A stretch of 64,000 nucleotides of DNA, from the NCBI RefSeq assembly GCF_021044625.1, contig NZ_CP087999.1:3183001-3247000 (forward strand). The letters are read 5' to 3'. How positions within the stretch are numbered: the first letter of the stretch is position 1; each line of letters opens with the position of its first letter. The notes beneath the pieces are model-generated. The model had not been told where the DNA came from. It saw only the letters and a list, made by a program, of their open reading frames with translations, and searched no databases. Shown one piece after another: positions 18,104-27,504 of the stretch. The DNA is from Geomonas sp. RF6 (GTDB taxonomy: Bacteria > Desulfobacterota > Desulfuromonadia > Geobacterales > Geobacteraceae). The position numbers were made by a program, and so were the translations under genes.

Positions 18104-18903
18104 TGTACAAGGCGTTTTACGGGCTCGGCGAAAAGCCGTTCAGCAAGACCCCGGACCCGCGCTTTCTGTACATGAGCTCGGGACACCGCGAGGCGCTCGC
18201 CCGCCTGGAGTACGCCGTGGAGGAGAGCGAGCACGCCCTTCTGACCGGCGATGTCGGCTGCGGGAAAACGATGCTGTCGCGCGCCCTGATGGACCGCATG
18301 GGGAGCCGCTACCACTTCCTCTTCGTGTTCAACCCGCGCCTCAACGCCCTGGAGCTTTTGCGGGTAATCGCCGCCGGACTCGGCATCTCCCCGGCGCCGC
18401 AGGGGAAGGACCTCCTCCTTGCGGAGATCACCAGCTGCCTCTACGGGCTGCACGCGGCGGGGAAGATCCCGGTCGTGGTGATCGACGAGGCGCAGCTCAT
18501 TCCGGACCGGGAGCTCTTCGAGGAGATACGGCTTCTCACCAACTTTCAGCTGGACCAGAGAAACCTCCTGAGCGTCATCCTCATGGGGCAGCCGGAGCTG
18601 AGGGAGATGCTCTCCCTCCCGGTGTACGAGCCGTTCAGGCAGCGGATCTCGCTCTTTTACCATCTCCTCCCCCTCTCCCTGGAAGAGACGCTGGAGTACC
18701 TGGACTTCCGTATCGTCGCTGCAGGGGGGGAGGCCGGGCTCTTTTCGCCGGACGCGGTGCACCGGATCTACGAGCTGACGGGGGGGGTGCCGCGAAAGAT
18801 CAACGCGGTCGCCACCAACGCCCTCCTGATCGGCTTTGGGAAGGATTCCTCCTGGATCGACAGCTCCATCGTGGAGGACGCGGCACTGGAGATGTTCTCC
18901 TGA
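18103..18903 (+). CDS. ExeA/GspA-like AAA ATPase
   Basis: 266 residues with no signal or membrane segment. MYKAFYGLGEKPFSKTPDPR is the usual start of ExeA/GspA-type ATPases; Walker A is GDVGCGKT (49-56), Walker B VVVIDEAQ near 125, a sensor region LMGQPELRE, and GGVPRKINAVATNALL near 230. The peptidoglycan-binding C-terminal part of true GspA is missing. It overlaps cheA by one base, so it belongs to the chemosensory unit. Its job there is unknown; positioning or remodelling of the array or a secretion/pilus link are possible inferences. Confidence 0.85.
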   Translation: MYKAFYGLGEKPFSKTPDPRFLYMSSGHREALARLEYAVEESEHALLTGDVGCGKTMLSRALMDRMGSRYHFLFVFNPRLNALELLRVIAAGLGISPAPQGKDLLLAEITSCLYGLHAAGKIPVVVIDEAQLIPDRELFEEIRLLTNFQLDQRNLLSVILMGQPELREMLSLPVYEPFRQRISLFYHLLPLSLEETLEYLDFRIVAAGGEAGLFSPDAVHRIYELTGGVPRKINAVATNALLIGFGKDSSWIDSSIVEDAALEMFS

Positions 18904-18999
18904 GAAGGCGGCTGCACAGAGCTCCGGACAAAATAAGGAAAGACACGGTGCCGGCAGAGCCGGTGCCGCCGGCAGCAAGACAAAAGGTATAGGTTTCCC

Positions 19000-19950
19000 A
19001 TGAACCTCGCGGAAATAAGAAAGAAAGCGCAACAGCAGGAGGCACCCCGGCCGGGGTGGGAGGAGGTAACACCCGCCGCCGCGGCGCCGTCGGAACCGGT
19101 AGTGGAATTGGTCCCCGTTTCCTTCCGGGAAGCCCCCTTCGCTGCGCCTCCGGCGCCGGAGGATATGGAGGAGACGTTCCCGCAGCCGGTCGTGGAATGT
19201 GCGCTGGACGAGGATCTCCGGGGGGACGAGGAGGAGATCGACGGCGACATGCAGTGGCCGACAGCTGCGCTCCCCCAGGAAAGTCTGCTGGAAATCGTCG
19301 ACGATGTGCTGCAGGAGGCCGCGGTGCAGGAAGAGGCCCCGGCTGCAAGCGAGGCTCCCGCCCCTGCGCCAAAGCCTGCCGCCGTGCAAAAAGCGGCTCC
19401 CGCGCCGGTGGCGGCGCAGGGGGCTCCTGCCCCCTTTGATCCTCTCTCCGCGATCCTCAAAGGACGTGAAGAGGCCACTGCCGGGGAGGGTGCCGGCGTG
19501 GCGGTGGAGGAAGAGAGCGCGGTTTCCGTCGAGCTCCTCTGCTTCAAGGTGGCGCAGGAGGAGTACGCCATCAGCATCATGGACGTAAAGGAGATCATCA
19601 AGCCGCGCGAGCTCACCGAGGTGCCGCGCACCCCCCCCTTTGTGGGAGGGGTCCTGTCGCTGCGCGGCATGATCATCCCGGTCTTCGACCTCCGGGTGCG
19701 GCTCGGTCTCTCCCTCCACGAGCGCTCGCCGCGCGAGCGGATCGTGGTGGTGAAGAGGGAGCGCGGCTTCTGCGGAGTGCTGGTGGACCAGGTGGTCCAG
19801 GTGGTGCGTCTCCCCCTGGCGGGGTTTGAGCCGCCGCCGCTCGTCCTCGAGGGGATCGACCGCGACTTCGTGCAGGGGATCGGCCGTGTCGACGGGCGCA
19901 TGCTCATCCTTCTGGACATGGAAAAAGTGCTGGATGTCACCCTTTCCTAG
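19000..19950 (+). CDS. CheW-domain protein with long N-terminal extension
   Basis: 316 residues. The CheW domain occupies about 170-316 (LLCFKVAQEEYAISIMDVKE, VPRTPPFVGGVLSLRGMIIP, VFDLRVRLGL). The first 165 residues are Ala/Pro/Glu-rich, of low complexity, with an acidic helix around residues 65-110; no known domain is visible. CheW couples CheA to receptors; the extension may tether another component. It starts 96 bp after the ATPase gene and ends 15 bp before the next receiver gene. Confidence 0.9.
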   Translation: MNLAEIRKKAQQQEAPRPGWEEVTPAAAAPSEPVVELVPVSFREAPFAAPPAPEDMEETFPQPVVECALDEDLRGDEEEIDGDMQWPTAALPQESLLEIVDDVLQEAAVQEEAPAASEAPAPAPKPAAVQKAAPAPVAAQGAPAPFDPLSAILKGREEATAGEGAGVAVEEESAVSVELLCFKVAQEEYAISIMDVKEIIKPRELTEVPRTPPFVGGVLSLRGMIIPVFDLRVRLGLSLHERSPRERIVVVKRERGFCGVLVDQVVQVVRLPLAGFEPPPLVLEGIDRDFVQGIGRVDGRMLILLDMEKVLDVTLS

Positions 19951-19965
19951 CTGGGCGGAGGCAGG

Positions 19966-20346
19966 ATGAGGAAGAACAGGATACTGGTGGTCGAGGACGA
20001 GGAGAGCCTCCTCAAGCTGGAGAGCATTCTCTTTACCTCCAAGGGGTACCTCGTCACCGGGGTGATGGACGGCAAGAGCGCCCTCGAGGAGGTCGCGCTG
20101 AACCGGCCGGACCTGATCGTGCTGGACGTCATGCTCCCCGGTCTGGACGGATTCGAGGTGTGCCGGGCCGTGAAGGGGAATCCGGAGACGGCTTCCATTC
20201 CGGTGGTGATGCTCACCGCAAAGAAGGGTGCCCAGGACCTGGAACGGGGACGGAGCGTGGGGGCGGATGCCTACATTACGAAGCCGTTCAAGTCGGTAAA
20301 GGTACTAGAGGTGATCGAAGGGCTTCTGGAGAACGCGCCGCAGTGA
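19966..20346 (+). CDS. CheY-like response regulator
   Basis: 126 residues: ILVVEDEESLL (acidic pair), LIVLDVMLPGLDGF (phospho-Asp), VVMLTAKKG (Thr), YITKPFKS (Lys). A complete receiver with no output domain. Its stop overlaps the GTG of the next CheW gene by 4 bp. Confidence 0.93.
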   Translation: MRKNRILVVEDEESLLKLESILFTSKGYLVTGVMDGKSALEEVALNRPDLIVLDVMLPGLDGFEVCRAVKGNPETASIPVVMLTAKKGAQDLERGRSVGADAYITKPFKSVKVLEVIEGLLENAPQ

Positions 20347-20843
20347 CAGATATCGCGACAAACAACGAGATGCACGACATCCAGCTCGCCTGCGTGACGG
20401 TGGCCGACGGCCTCTACGCCGTGGATATCATGCGCATCAAGGAGATCATCAGGCTCCCCCGGCTTGCACCGCTCCCCGGCGCGCTCCCCTTTGTGGAGGG
20501 GGTGATCAACCTGCGCGGCGAGGTCATCACCGTCGTCGATCTCAGAAAGCGCCTCGGGCTTCCCCCACTGGAGGCGATGGACCAGGCGCGACTCCTCATC
20601 CTCTCCCTTCCCGGGCAGCGCATGGGACTCATCGTCGACGAGGTGCGGGAGATGATCACGGTGGCGGTGCGCGACCTGAAGCCCCCCCCGAAAGGGCGCG
20701 GCGTGGCATCCGAGCACCTCCTCGGGCTCTGCCTGGTAGGGGAGACGCCGGTGCTTCTCCTCGATATCGACTCACTGCTCACATTTGCCGACCACCCCTC
20801 CGGCACCGTCCCCGCCTCCGGGGATAGCAACGAAAGGCCGTAA
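20343..20843 (+). CDS. cheW: CheW-type coupling protein
   Basis: 166 residues starting GTG within GTGA. A plain CheW domain: LACVTVADGLYAVDIMRIKE, LPFVEGVINLRGEVITVVDL, RKRLGLPP and IVDEVREMITV. Second CheW of the cluster, without an extension, so it is the more likely classical array adaptor. The zinc-ribbon receiver gene begins 3 bp after its stop. Confidence 0.93.
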   Translation: MTDIATNNEMHDIQLACVTVADGLYAVDIMRIKEIIRLPRLAPLPGALPFVEGVINLRGEVITVVDLRKRLGLPPLEAMDQARLLILSLPGQRMGLIVDEVREMITVAVRDLKPPPKGRGVASEHLLGLCLVGETPVLLLDIDSLLTFADHPSGTVPASGDSNERP

Positions 20844-20846
20844 CGC

Positions 20847-21902
20847 ATGTTGATCACCTGTCCGAACTGCAAGAAAACATCGTCTCTGGCACCGAAGGGG
20901 GACGCTCTCGCCGTAAAGGTGCGCTGCGCGAACTGCCGCGCGATCTTCCGCGTCGTGCGCAAGGGGACACCCCCCCCCGCCCCGGCTGCACCCGTCGCCG
21001 AGGGAGCACCCGTCGCTCCGGCAGCACCGGTGGCACCCGTTGCCCCGGCAGCAAGCCCCCTTACCAGCGCCCCCCCCCCGATCGCGTCCCCTCCCTTTCA
21101 AGGGGAGGGACAGGGTGGGGATGGGGTTGAGGCGGCACCCGCTTCGGTGCAGGGTGCCGCGCCCGGCACCATCCGCATCGTGGTGGCGAACGAAAGCCGC
21201 CCCTTCTGCGAGGCGATCCAGAAGCTCCTGGCGGCCGAGCCGTTCGAGGTGCACGTCTCCAACGACGGGGCGGAAGCCCTTGCCCTGGTGCAGAAGCTCG
21301 TCCCGCAGGTGCTCCTCCTCGACGTGGCACTCCCGGGAATGCTCGGCTTCGAGGTGTGCGACCGGGTGCGCCAGGATCCCGCCCTCTCCGGCGTAAAGAT
21401 CGTGCTGGTCGCCTCCATCTACGACAAGACCCGCTACAAGAGGTCCCCGAACTCCCTGTACGGGGCGGACGATTACATCGAGAAGCACCACATCCCCGAT
21501 TCACTGGTGCCGATGATCTACCGTCTCAGCGGCACCGGTCCGACGGAGATGACCTCCCCCTCCATCCAGGAGCTTGCCGTCCAGGACCGGGCGCGCCTCG
21601 AGCTGCGCCAGTTCGAGGTACGCGAGACCTCGCTCCCCCCGCGCGTGGAAGTGCCGGAGGCGGAAAAGAAGGCACGCCGCCTCGCCCGCATCATCGTCTC
21701 CGACATCGCGCTGTACAACCAGGCGAAGGTGGAGCAAGGGGTGCGCGAAGGGAGCTTCTACACCCTTCTCGCGGACGACATCCGGGAAGGGGAGCGCCTC
21801 TACGAGCAGCGCGTGCCGGAAGGGGTGAGGGCGAGGACCTCATACCTGGAGGAGGCGTTCGAGACGCTTATCAAGCAGAAGAAAGGGGAGTTGCAGCTGT
21901 AG
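20847..21902 (+). CDS. Zinc-ribbon receiver protein with C-terminal helical domain
   Basis: 351 residues. An N-terminal zinc ribbon (C5, C8, C27, C30: LITCPNC ... VRCANCRAIF), an Ala/Pro linker (43-108), a receiver-like domain (about 110-232: IVVANESRP, VLLLDVALPGMLGFEVC, LVASIYDKTRYKR), and a helical C-terminus (ARIIVSDIALYNQAKVEQGV). In the receiver the usual DD pair is NE. The linker contains a 45-bp copy of a dispersed intergenic repeat (21084-21128) translated in frame. Role in the cluster unknown. Confidence 0.85.
   Translation: MLITCPNCKKTSSLAPKGDALAVKVRCANCRAIFRVVRKGTPPPAPAAPVAEGAPVAPAAPVAPVAPAASPLTSAPPPIASPPFQGEGQGGDGVEAAPASVQGAAPGTIRIVVANESRPFCEAIQKLLAAEPFEVHVSNDGAEALALVQKLVPQVLLLDVALPGMLGFEVCDRVRQDPALSGVKIVLVASIYDKTRYKRSPNSLYGADDYIEKHHIPDSLVPMIYRLSGTGPTEMTSPSIQELAVQDRARLELRQFEVRETSLPPRVEVPEAEKKARRLARIIVSDIALYNQAKVEQGVREGSFYTLLADDIREGERLYEQRVPEGVRARTSYLEEAFETLIKQKKGELQL
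21084..21128 (+). repeat. 45-bp G/C repeat inside a coding region
   Basis: From GCGTCCCCTCCCTTTCAAGG to GGGATGGGGTT; identical over all 45 bases to the intergenic copy at 39117-39161 and nearly identical to 27373-27417. It contains the hairpin CCCCTCCC TTTCAA GGGGAGGG. In this gene it codes for a Pro/Gly/Gln-rich stretch (SPPFQGEGQGGDGV). Confidence 0.9.
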
Positions 21903-21956
21903 TGCTGCAGTCGCCAGTCGGGCCGCAGGACGGGCCGCGAAGGAAATCTTCAAAGG

Positions 21957-23960
21957 ATGCCGATGGCTTTGCAGGAAATGACAGAAAGACTCAACGCCGC
22001 TGACGAGGAAGTGCGCAGGGGGGCGGTGGCCGAGCTCGCGAGACACCCTCTCTCCCATGCGCTCCCCCTGATCTTCCAGGCGATGGGAGACGTGAGCTGG
22101 CGGGTGCGCAAGGAGGCGGTTGAGGCGCTCTTTCTCGGCGAGGAGCCGGGGCTGGAGGCTGTCGACGGCCTCATCGCGCTCTTGCGCTCCTCCGACAACG
22201 CCGGCCTGCGCAACTGCGCGGTGGAGTCTCTGGAGCGTCTCGGCACGATCGCCGTGGAGCCGTTGTGCCGCCACCTGAACGACCGCGACCCGGACCTGCG
22301 CAAGTTCGTCATCGACATCCTCGGCAGCATCGGCTCGCCGAGCTGCCTCCCCCTTCTGGTGCAGGCGATGGACGACCCGGACCCGAACGTCTCTGTGGGG
22401 GCGGTGGAGAACCTGGGGAAGCTGAAGGACCCCCGTGCCGTGCCGTATCTGGTGGAAGCTCTGCGAAACGGGGACCTGTGGCTCAAGTTCACCGTTCTTG
22501 ATGCGCTCACCGCCATCGGGATGCCGGTCCCTCTGGAGATCCTCGCTCCCCTGGTGCACGAGACGCTCCTGAAGCGCGCCATTTTCGAGTGCCTCGGGGT
22601 GGTGGGGGATGCAGATGCGGCTCCTCTCCTCATAGAGGGGGTGCAGCAGGGACCGCGCAACGCCCGCGAAGCCGCCGCCGTGGGGCTCATGCGACTGCGC
22701 GGCAGGCTCGCCGCGGAGGTTGCCAACGACGCTATAGACGCCCCCCTCGCCGCGCTCAAAGGGGGCTCGCAGGTGGAGGGGATCCTTTCCGCACTGGAGG
22801 GGGCGGAGGATCAGGAAGCGCTGGTAGAGATCCTCGGCCTTATCGGCGACGAGCGCTGCGTTTCGCGGCTCGTCCCGCTGGCCGGCAAAGAGAAGGTCCG
22901 CGCCGCTTCCTTGCGGGCGTTGCGCCGGGTCGGGAGCGCCGCGCTCCCGAAGCTCACCACTCTTTTCCCCGAGGGGTCGTCGGAGGAGAGGTCGGTGATA
23001 GCCTATCTCTTCGGCGAGCTCGAGCTGCATCAGACGGTACCCCTTCTCCTGGTCGCCCTGGACGACGGGAGCCCGCTGGTCAAAGCCTCGTGCCTCGCCT
23101 CGCTAGGGAGGCTGCACCCCGAGGGGGGCGCGCGCAAGGTGGCGCGCCTTCTGAACGATCCTGATCCGGAGGTGCGTGCGGGGGCGCTGGAGGCGCTGCA
23201 CGGCTTCATCGGAAGTGAAGACGGGGAGCTTTCCCTTATCTGCCAGGAGCTTGCCGGCTCCGGCGAGAGTTCACGGCGTCGCGACGCCTGCCGACTCCTG
23301 GCAAGGCTCGGGGATGCGGAGCGCCTCTCGCGGCTCGCGAAGGACGAAGACCCGGAGGTGCGCCGCGCGGCCCTTGCCGCCATAGGGAAGGGGCGCCTCT
23401 CGGAGGGGACCGCCATCCTTGTCATGGGGCTCATGGACGAGGAACCGGAGGTGCGGGCCGCCGCTGCCGCCGCTCTCGGCGAGGCGGGAGGGGCGCAGGG
23501 GGTGGAGGCGCTCATCCTCTCCCTCACAGACCCCGACCCGTGGGTGCAGTCCGCCTGCCTTAAGGCACTCGCCGCCCTGGCGGACCCGGCGGCACTCCCT
23601 GCCGTCACTGCGACCGCACGAAGCGCACGCGGCCTTCCCCTGATCCAGGCGCTGAAGACCGTTGCCGCGATAGCCGGGGAGAATGGGCTCGGAGTCGTCG
23701 AGGAGGCGCTTGCCGATGCCGATGAGGAGGTCGTGGAGGCCGCCCTGGAGATTCTCTGCGCCGGTGACGGCTCCTGGATCCCGCGCTACCAGGAGATACT
23801 GACCGGGCACCCGCACTGGGGGGTGAGGCGTGCCTTCTTCAGGGCGGTGGCGCAACTCATGGGGGTGGAGGCGGTCCCGGTCCTTCGCGAGGCGTACGCG
23901 GCGGAGTCCGATTCGCTGGTGAAGGGAGAGCTGGAGAAGCTCCTGGGAAGGGTGTCGTGA
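21957..23960 (+). CDS. HEAT-repeat protein
   Basis: 667 residues built almost wholly of HEAT/PBS-lyase-type helical repeats of about 31 residues, for example [100 protein letters not shown] and [17 protein letters not shown]. No enzymatic motif. A superhelical scaffold of this kind between receiver and cheR/cheB genes suggests a protein-binding adaptor. Either ATG at 21957 or 21963 may start it. Its TGA overlaps the GTG of cheR. Confidence 0.92.
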   Translation: MPMALQEMTERLNAADEEVRRGAVAELARHPLSHALPLIFQAMGDVSWRVRKEAVEALFLGEEPGLEAVDGLIALLRSSDNAGLRNCAVESLERLGTIAVEPLCRHLNDRDPDLRKFVIDILGSIGSPSCLPLLVQAMDDPDPNVSVGAVENLGKLKDPRAVPYLVEALRNGDLWLKFTVLDALTAIGMPVPLEILAPLVHETLLKRAIFECLGVVGDADAAPLLIEGVQQGPRNAREAAAVGLMRLRGRLAAEVANDAIDAPLAALKGGSQVEGILSALEGAEDQEALVEILGLIGDERCVSRLVPLAGKEKVRAASLRALRRVGSAALPKLTTLFPEGSSEERSVIAYLFGELELHQTVPLLLVALDDGSPLVKASCLASLGRLHPEGGARKVARLLNDPDPEVRAGALEALHGFIGSEDGELSLICQELAGSGESSRRRDACRLLARLGDAERLSRLAKDEDPEVRRAALAAIGKGRLSEGTAILVMGLMDEEPEVRAAAAAALGEAGGAQGVEALILSLTDPDPWVQSACLKALAALADPAALPAVTATARSARGLPLIQALKTVAAIAGENGLGVVEEALADADEEVVEAALEILCAGDGSWIPRYQEILTGHPHWGVRRAFFRAVAQLMGVEAVPVLREAYAAESDSLVKGELEKLLGRVS

Positions 23961-24823
23961 TCTCCTTCTTCGAGCCATCCCTCCCACTCGCCGAGGAGGA
24001 GTTCCGCCTGATCCGGGACCTCATCCACCAGCACTGCGGGCTCTACTTCGACTCCGACAGCAAGTACCTGCTGGAAAAGCGCCTCTTCCAGAGGGTGAAC
24101 CTGCGCAACCTCTCGGACTTTCGCGAGTATTACCAGTTTTTGAAGTACGACCGGAAAAAGGACGAGGAGCTGTCCGACATCATGGACCTCCTCACCACGA
24201 ACGAGACGTACTTCTTCAGGGAGTCTTTCCAGCTGAAGGCATTCACCGACGAGATCCTCCCGGAGCTCGCCCAGACCCGCAAGGGGGACCGCACCCTGCG
24301 CATCTGGAGCGCCGGCTGCTCCACGGGGGAAGAGCCGTACACCATCGCCATGCTGATCCTGGAGAGCGACCTCTTCAAGGGGTGGCGGGTGGAAGTGGTC
24401 GGGACCGACATCAGCCAGAGAGTCGTGCAGCAGGCCCGCAAGGGGGTCTACGGGAAGTCCGCCTTCCGCTGCACCCCCGATGGCTACCAGAGTCGCTTCT
24501 TCACCGAGACGGAAGGGGGGATGCGCATCAGCGACGAGGTGAGGTCGCTGGTCACCATAAGCCACCTGAACCTTTTCGACGAGCACCGGCTGGCGCTCCT
24601 CGGGAAGATGGATCTCATATTCTGCCGCAACGTGATCATCTACTTCGATCTCGCCGCGAAGAAGCGGGTAATCGAGCGCTTCTACCAGGCGCTGCGTCCG
24701 GGGGGGTACCTGCTTCTCGGTCATTCCGAATCTCTGATGAACATATCCACGGCGTTTGCCTTGCGTCACCTGAAAAACGACATGGTGTACCAGAAGGTGG
24801 CGCTGCCGGGAGTGACCTTTTGA
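23957..24823 (+). CDS. cheR: Chemotaxis protein methyltransferase CheR
   Basis: 288 residues, start GTG within GTGA. An N-terminal helical domain (to about 85) and an SAM-dependent methyltransferase fold with [16 protein letters not shown] (motif I), [15 protein letters not shown] and [10 protein letters not shown]. It methylates glutamates of receptors; no receptor is encoded in the cluster, so the target is elsewhere on the chromosome or is not an MCP. Followed by cheB with 4-bp overlap. Confidence 0.95.
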   Translation: MISFFEPSLPLAEEEFRLIRDLIHQHCGLYFDSDSKYLLEKRLFQRVNLRNLSDFREYYQFLKYDRKKDEELSDIMDLLTTNETYFFRESFQLKAFTDEILPELAQTRKGDRTLRIWSAGCSTGEEPYTIAMLILESDLFKGWRVEVVGTDISQRVVQQARKGVYGKSAFRCTPDGYQSRFFTETEGGMRISDEVRSLVTISHLNLFDEHRLALLGKMDLIFCRNVIIYFDLAAKKRVIERFYQALRPGGYLLLGHSESLMNISTAFALRHLKNDMVYQKVALPGVTF

Positions 24824-25875
24824 AAAAGATTCGGGTGGTGGTAGTTGATGACTCGGCGTACAATCGCCGGGCCATCACCAAAATGCTGGAGGCGTTGCCG
24901 GAAGTCGAGGTGGTAGGATACGCCACCAACGGGGAGGAGGGGATCCGCAGGGTCATCGATCTCACCCCCGACCTGGTGACGCTCGATCTGGAGATGCCGC
25001 GGATGGACGGCTTCACCATGCTGCGCATCCTCATGGCGACGACACCCGTTCCGACGATCGTGATAAGCTCCTCCTCCGGGGACGAGCGCGTCTTCAAGGC
25101 GCTCGAGCTCGGCGCGCTCGATTTTATCGCGAAGCCGACCACCGTTATCTCCGACGAGCTCCTGAAGATCCAGGAGGACCTGCATCAGAAGGTCCAGGGG
25201 GTATTCAAGCTCAACCGCGAGAGGCTCCCGGCGAGGGCGGAGCAGAAGCCCGCGCCTGTGGCCGTGACGATTCCGCCGCGCACCGAGGTGCAGCCCGCGC
25301 TGGACATTGTGGCGATCGCCTCCTCCACCGGAGGCCCTCCGGCCCTGCAGCGGATCTTCGGAGCGTTCACCGAGCGCCTCCCCTTCGCGGTGGTGGTGTC
25401 ACAGCACATGCCGGCGGGATTCACGAAGACCTTTGCGGAGAGGCTGAACCGCAGCTGCGGCTTCGAGGTTCTGGAGGCGCGCGACGGTGACGTGGTCGCT
25501 CCCGGCAGGATCCTCATCGCGCCGGGGGGGAAGAACCTCCTCTTCACCGAGATCGACGGCAAGGTCATGGCCCGGATCGTCCAGCCGGCGCCGAGCGACC
25601 GCTTCATCCCTTCCGCTGATGCCATGTTCTCCTCCTGTGCCCGCATCTACGGCGCCCGCATGCTGGCGGTCGTGCTGACGGGGATGGGGAATGACGGCTC
25701 CAAAGGGGTGCGCGAGGCGAAGTCCTCGGGCGCGCAGGTCATCGTGGAGTCTGAGGAGTCGTCGGTGGTATTCGGCATGCCGCGCGAGGCGATCGCCACC
25801 GGTCTGGTGGACAAGGTCCTCCCGCTGGACGGGATGGCCCGCGAGATAGTGCAGCGCTGCTGCCAGAAGGGGTGA
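24820..25875 (+). CDS. cheB: Chemotaxis protein-glutamate methylesterase CheB
   Basis: 351 residues, start TTG within TTGA overlapping cheR. Receiver domain (1-120): [24 protein letters not shown]. Linker to about 165, then the methylesterase with the catalytic triad in [11 protein letters not shown] (Ser), SQHMPAGF (His) and [11 protein letters not shown] (Asp). Removes methyl groups from receptors and is switched on by CheA phosphorylation. The rare TTG start probably lowers yield relative to cheR. Confidence 0.95.
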   Translation: MKKIRVVVVDDSAYNRRAITKMLEALPEVEVVGYATNGEEGIRRVIDLTPDLVTLDLEMPRMDGFTMLRILMATTPVPTIVISSSSGDERVFKALELGALDFIAKPTTVISDELLKIQEDLHQKVQGVFKLNRERLPARAEQKPAPVAVTIPPRTEVQPALDIVAIASSTGGPPALQRIFGAFTERLPFAVVVSQHMPAGFTKTFAERLNRSCGFEVLEARDGDVVAPGRILIAPGGKNLLFTEIDGKVMARIVQPAPSDRFIPSADAMFSSCARIYGARMLAVVLTGMGNDGSKGVREAKSSGAQVIVESEESSVVFGMPREAIATGLVDKVLPLDGMAREIVQRCCQKG

Positions 25876-25989
25876 GGGAGCCCCGCAACTGATGCTTTTT
25901 CCACCTTTTTCCCGGGTCTTTAGGGAAAGCCGGTGGTAAGATCTTCTTTTTTTGTTTCCGTTTCTGATTTTCCTTTTCCGGGGTGCTCA

Positions 25990-26811
25990 ATGCAGAAGGA
26001 TGACGATAAGCTGGTCCACAACAGGGGCGAGGAGTTCCTGCAGGTATTCAAGAAGGGCGCCGAATTCACCCAGGAGCTGTTGCGCGAAAACGAGCGTCTG
26101 CGCTACCGGCTGCTGGAGCTCGAGAAGGGGCAGAGCCTCGCGGCGATAGCGCCGGACAGCCCGGAGGCGCAGAGGCTTTCGGCGCGGATCGAGGAGCTGG
26201 AGCGGGAAAAGGCGGAGATCCTCGACCGCATCCGGCAGGTCGAGGCCGAGAACCAGGACTTCGCCAACCGCTACCTGGAGATCGAGTACGAGAACAACAA
26301 CCTGGCGAACCTCTACATCGCGAGCTACCAGCTGCACTCCACTCTCGACTTCAAAGAGGTGCTGCAGATCATCACCGAGATCATCATCAACCTGATCGGT
26401 GCCGAAGAGTTCGCCATTCTCCTGCTCGACGAGAAGAGCCACGAACTGCAGGCGGTCTCCACCGAAGGGGTGGAGCGCAGCGAGATCCCCACGGTCAGGA
26501 TCGGGAAAGGGGTGGTGGGGGAGGTGGCCCGCTCCGGCGAGAGCTACTTCGCCCCCGATGTCACCGTGTACCAGCGCGACTTCACGGAGCCGATGGTGTG
26601 CATCCCCCTGAAGATCAAGGATCACGTTATCGGGGTCCTCGCGGTGTACAAGCTGCTGACCCAGAAGACGGAATTCGCGCCGGTCGACTTCGAGCTCTTC
26701 ACCCTCCTTGCCGGTCACGCGGCGACGGCGATCTTCAGCTCGCGGCTCTACAGCGACTCCGAGCGGAAGCTCTCTACGATCCAGGGATTTATTGACTTAT
26801 TGACCAAGTAG
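25990..26811 (+). CDS. Coiled-coil GAF-domain protein
   Basis: 273 residues. Residues 15-105 form a coiled coil (ELLRENERLRYRLLELEKG, ARIEELEREKAEILDRI), and 115-265 form a GAF domain (LHSTLDFKEVLQIITEII, EEFAILLLDE, GVVGEVARSGE, PMVCIPLKIKDHVIGVLAVY). No kinase or cyclase domain follows. It probably senses a small molecule or binds a partner at the end of the chemosensory unit. Translation from the GTG at 25933 is possible, but the ATG at 25990 gives a normal N-terminus. Confidence 0.8.
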   Translation: MQKDDDKLVHNRGEEFLQVFKKGAEFTQELLRENERLRYRLLELEKGQSLAAIAPDSPEAQRLSARIEELEREKAEILDRIRQVEAENQDFANRYLEIEYENNNLANLYIASYQLHSTLDFKEVLQIITEIIINLIGAEEFAILLLDEKSHELQAVSTEGVERSEIPTVRIGKGVVGEVARSGESYFAPDVTVYQRDFTEPMVCIPLKIKDHVIGVLAVYKLLTQKTEFAPVDFELFTLLAGHAATAIFSSRLYSDSERKLSTIQGFIDLLTK

Positions 26812-26830
26812 CGAATATCTGGAGGAATCC

Positions 26831-27214
26831 GTGCAGATCTCACAATACAATGTTTTGATAGTCGAAGACTCCCCGACGATGAGGCAGCTCATCGCCTTTG
26901 CCCTGAAAAGGATCAGGGGGGTCAGGATCGTCGAGGCGAACGATGGCGTCGACGGCCTGAAAAAGCTCTCCTCCGAGCGCTTCGACCTTATCCTCACCGA
27001 CATCAACATGCCGATCATGGACGGGCTGAAACTGGTGAGCCTCGTGCGCAACGACGCCAACTACCGCTCCATCCCGATCGTGGTGATCACCACGGAGGGG
27101 GCGCAGGAGGACCGGGAGCGCGCGCTTTCCCTCGGCGCGAACGACTACATCACGAAGCCGATCCAGCCGACGCGCATCCTCGACGTGGCAAAGACTCTGC
27201 TGAAGATCACCTAG
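26831..27214 (+). CDS. CheY-like response regulator, last gene of chemosensory cluster
   Basis: 127 residues, start GTG with GGAGGA 4-9 bases upstream. VLIVEDSPTMRQL, LILTDINMPIMDGL, VVITTEGAQ and YITKPIQP are the receiver positions for acidic pair, phospho-Asp, Thr and Lys. Its SPTMR and DINMP elements are shared with the receiver at 15666-16031 that opens the cluster, suggesting duplication. Confidence 0.93.
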   Translation: MQISQYNVLIVEDSPTMRQLIAFALKRIRGVRIVEANDGVDGLKKLSSERFDLILTDINMPIMDGLKLVSLVRNDANYRSIPIVVITTEGAQEDRERALSLGANDYITKPIQPTRILDVAKTLLKIT

Positions 27215-27504
27215 AGCCGCACAGTCAGCGGCTCCGGCACGAAGGACTGCAGCACCGCGACGTTCCCAGGCTCCCCGGTCTGGGAACGCTTGCGTGTTGA
27301 GGGTGCCGCATCGGGGACGCGACCTTCAGCAGGCAAGGGAGCCGCAGATCTTTAGCAGGCAAGGGAGCCGCAACGTCCCCTCCCTTTCAAGGGGATGGAC
27401 AGGGTAGGGATGGGGTTCTCCCCGCGAAACGGCGCGAGCGAAGCCGCAATAACATAAAATTCACATTTCCGGGAGCAGATCGCTCCCTCCAGGAGGTACG
27501 GTCA
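27215..27504. repeat. Intergenic region with direct repeat and G/C repeat
   Basis: After a hairpin without T tract (AGCCGC/GCGGCT, 27215-27233) come two direct copies of AGCAGGCAAGGGAGCCGCA (27328-27346 and 27354-27372) directly followed by a copy of the 45-bp G/C repeat with about two changes (27373-27417). The leuS RBS (CCAGGAGG) is at the right edge. No gene seen. Confidence 0.75.
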
